Below are positions 32,705-33,856 of a DNA stretch of 33,856 bases, piece by piece. The stretch is taken from the NCBI RefSeq assembly GCF_030005555.1, contig NZ_JASCQG010000020.1, positions 1 through 33,856 on the forward strand, written 5' to 3'. Every line of letters begins with the position of its first letter. Position 1 is the first letter of the stretch. Source of the stretch: Empedobacter sedimenti (GTDB lineage Bacteria > Bacteroidota > Bacteroidia > Flavobacteriales > Weeksellaceae). The notes beneath the pieces were generated by a model that ran no database searches, was not told where the DNA came from, and saw nothing but the letters and a program-made list of their open reading frames with translations. Both the position numbers and the translations under genes were made by a program.

Positions 32705-33856
32705 TTAACCTTTATTTATTTCTACATCAGCACCTTTTATATTTGTAGGGCCAGAAGAAGAAGAATTGATTTTTGCAGCCTTTATATTGATATCAGCATC
32801 TATTTTAATACCAGGATTAGCATTAGCTTTTCCAACTTCTGTAGTGGTTTTACCTATAACTTTTACATTTAATCCTTCAATAGTAATATCACCTCCTGTA
32901 GTTAATGTTATACAACTACTTCCTGTTTTAATTGTAATATTAGTATCACATTCAAGAGTAATATTTCCACCAGCATCCATAGAAAGCATAGAGTTTGCAC
33001 CACCACCTTCTTTTCCTCCAACATTAATCACATTTGTACTTCCTGCATTGATTGTATTATTAGACCCTGCATTCACCGTATGATTTGCATTTGCGTTGGT
33101 TGTAGCGTTTCCACCACCATCAAATTTCATGTTCGCACCTCCTTTATCGGTAAGGTAAACAGAACCAGCTCCGTCGTTTAATTCAAGTTTATTACCACTT
33201 CGGCTACTCAAACTTTTTACATTATTTCCTTGACCGCCACCGCCGCCGACTTTTCCATGGAACATACCACCCATTACAAATGGACGATCAGGATGATGAT
33301 GTTGAAAAGCTACCATTACCTGATCCCCAACTTCTGGTATTGCCATAAAGCCACGGTTTGTTTTCACTTTATCACTTCCTCCAGCATCAGGTGTCATCAC
33401 ACGAATAAACTCTGTTTTGTCCGCTCCATTTTGCCAATCAAATTGCACTTGAACACGTCCTTGGTTTTGTTTATCTGTGTTTGAAGTCACTTTTGCGACT
33501 TGAATTTCTGCTCGTGGCATCTCAAATTCTGGACGTGGTAAAAAGCCTGTATCTGCTGCAATAGCTTCAAAATATCCCGTATAATAACCTCTTGCATCCA
33601 CTTCGTGGGTAACTTCGGTCATCATTAATTTGGTAAAATAGGATGTTTTATTGGTATCTGTTTGACGCATTTCAATATCCGCCACACAGCCTGGATAAAG
33701 GAATGGAATAGTGGTAGAGCCCGATGTTACAAAAACATCAACAGCTTTACTACCAGCCGTTCCTTTTTGCGAAGCATCCACATCCATCGATGTACTCGAT
33801 TTGATTGGTGCTACACGCAAAGAGGGTGTTGTAAATGTTTTTTCTGAGATTGAATA
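32705..33856 (-). CDS. vgrG: T6SS VgrG spike protein (partial, cut by window end)
   Basis: The frame is open to the window edge; a TTG at 33820 is not the real start. The 383 visible residues include the gp5-like OB-fold (QGRVQVQFDWQNGADKTEFIRV, MAIPEVGDQVMVAFQHHHPDRPFVMGG) and then a Gly/Asn-rich triple beta-helix needle with repeats such as NHTVNAGSNNTINAGSTNVI. It ends in TNIKGADVEINKG. VgrG trimers form the spike tip of the T6SS, and the PAAR-like protein encoded downstream sits on it. The N-terminal gp27-like half lies beyond the window. The downstream gene starts 2 nt after its stop. Confidence 0.93.
   Translation of the reverse strand, partial: YSISEKTFTTPSLRVAPIKSSTSMDVDASQKGTAGSKAVDVFVTSGSTTIPFLYPGCVADIEMRQTDTNKTSYFTKLMMTEVTHEVDARGYYTGYFEAIAADTGFLPRPEFEMPRAEIQVAKVTSNTDKQNQGRVQVQFDWQNGADKTEFIRVMTPDAGGSDKVKTNRGFMAIPEVGDQVMVAFQHHHPDRPFVMGGMFHGKVGGGGGQGNNVKSLSSRSGNKLELNDGAGSVYLTDKGGANMKFDGGGNATTNANANHTVNAGSNNTINAGSTNVINVGGKEGGGANSMLSMDAGGNITLECDTNITIKTGSSCITLTTGGDITIEGLNVKVIGKTTTEVGKANANPGIKIDADINIKAAKINSSSSGPTNIKGADVEINKG

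Noticed and set aside
32766-33083. Hydrophobic plus-strand ORF opposite VgrG
   Set aside because: It is the antisense of the Gly/Asn/Ile-rich needle repeats and has no independent support.

Overview
The window reads as a chromosomal segment of a Bacteroidota bacterium, most likely a flavobacterium of the Weeksellaceae type (an inference). The evidence is AT-rich DNA, Bacteroidota-style -7 promoter boxes (TAnnTTTG), a HYC_CC_PP-family protein, TPR/membrane/HTH regulators, many AraC regulators, and a Bacteroidota-type T6SS VgrG followed by a DUF4280 PAAR-like effector.

Layout. (1) 1-822: a 5'-truncated TPR/transmembrane/HTH regulator. (2) 918-7531: an envelope efflux operon on the + strand: cysteine-rich HYC_CC_PP protein, TolC-like outer-membrane channel, RND pump, lipoprotein periplasmic adaptor and a TRASH/YHS-like cysteine lipoprotein. 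The two small Cys-rich proteins suggest a metal (copper-type) role. (3) 7604-9182: a polytopic membrane protein, an adrenodoxin-type 2Fe-2S ferredoxin and a ~100-residue hypothetical. (4) 9237-14137: a block with a DJ-1/PfpI protein, an SDR, two AraC regulators and an HSL-type esterase. It is flanked by two copies of a terminator plus the 3' end of a small membrane-protein gene. (5) 14203-22558: the small membrane protein, DUF2938, an NTPase, GNAT, divergent AraC regulators, two dienelactone-hydrolase-like paralogues (the first interrupted by a stop codon), an NAD(P)-binding protein, MdaB and a DHFR-family reductase. By eye it is less AT-rich than its surroundings and looks like an electrophile/quinone stress module. 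(6) 22637-25538: a GNAT/GNAT/AraC/GNAT block flanked by two identical 41-bp terminator copies. (7) 25628-27064: an FAD monooxygenase with an unusual N-terminal pair of DnaJ-like CxxCxGxG motifs. (8) 27170-33856, minus strand: a T6SS effector/immunity island.

The T6SS island is the most interesting part. Transcription runs from VgrG (cut by the window end) through two unrecognised proteins to a 534-residue effector. The effector has an N-terminal PAAR-like DUF4280 tip, a GxxxGxxxG glycine zipper and a C-terminal Ntox15 (Tde1-like) DNase with HxxD. Next comes a Tdi1-like (GAD-like/DUF1851) immunity gene with a palindromic terminator, then a frameshifted PoNi-type immunity gene, a frameshifted DUF6630-like gene, a second Tdi1-like gene, the same terminator again, and a decayed 5' fragment of a second PoNi gene. 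The two Tdi1-like proteins are almost identical at both ends but strongly diverged in a central ~55 residues. Between each terminator and each PoNi start there is a conserved ~22-codon tail of what may be a lost toxin. The array therefore looks like an immunity stockpile built by tandem duplication, mosaic recombination and decay.

No tRNA, rRNA, CRISPR array, transposase or integrase was seen. Composition statements and identities are by eye; no searches were run.
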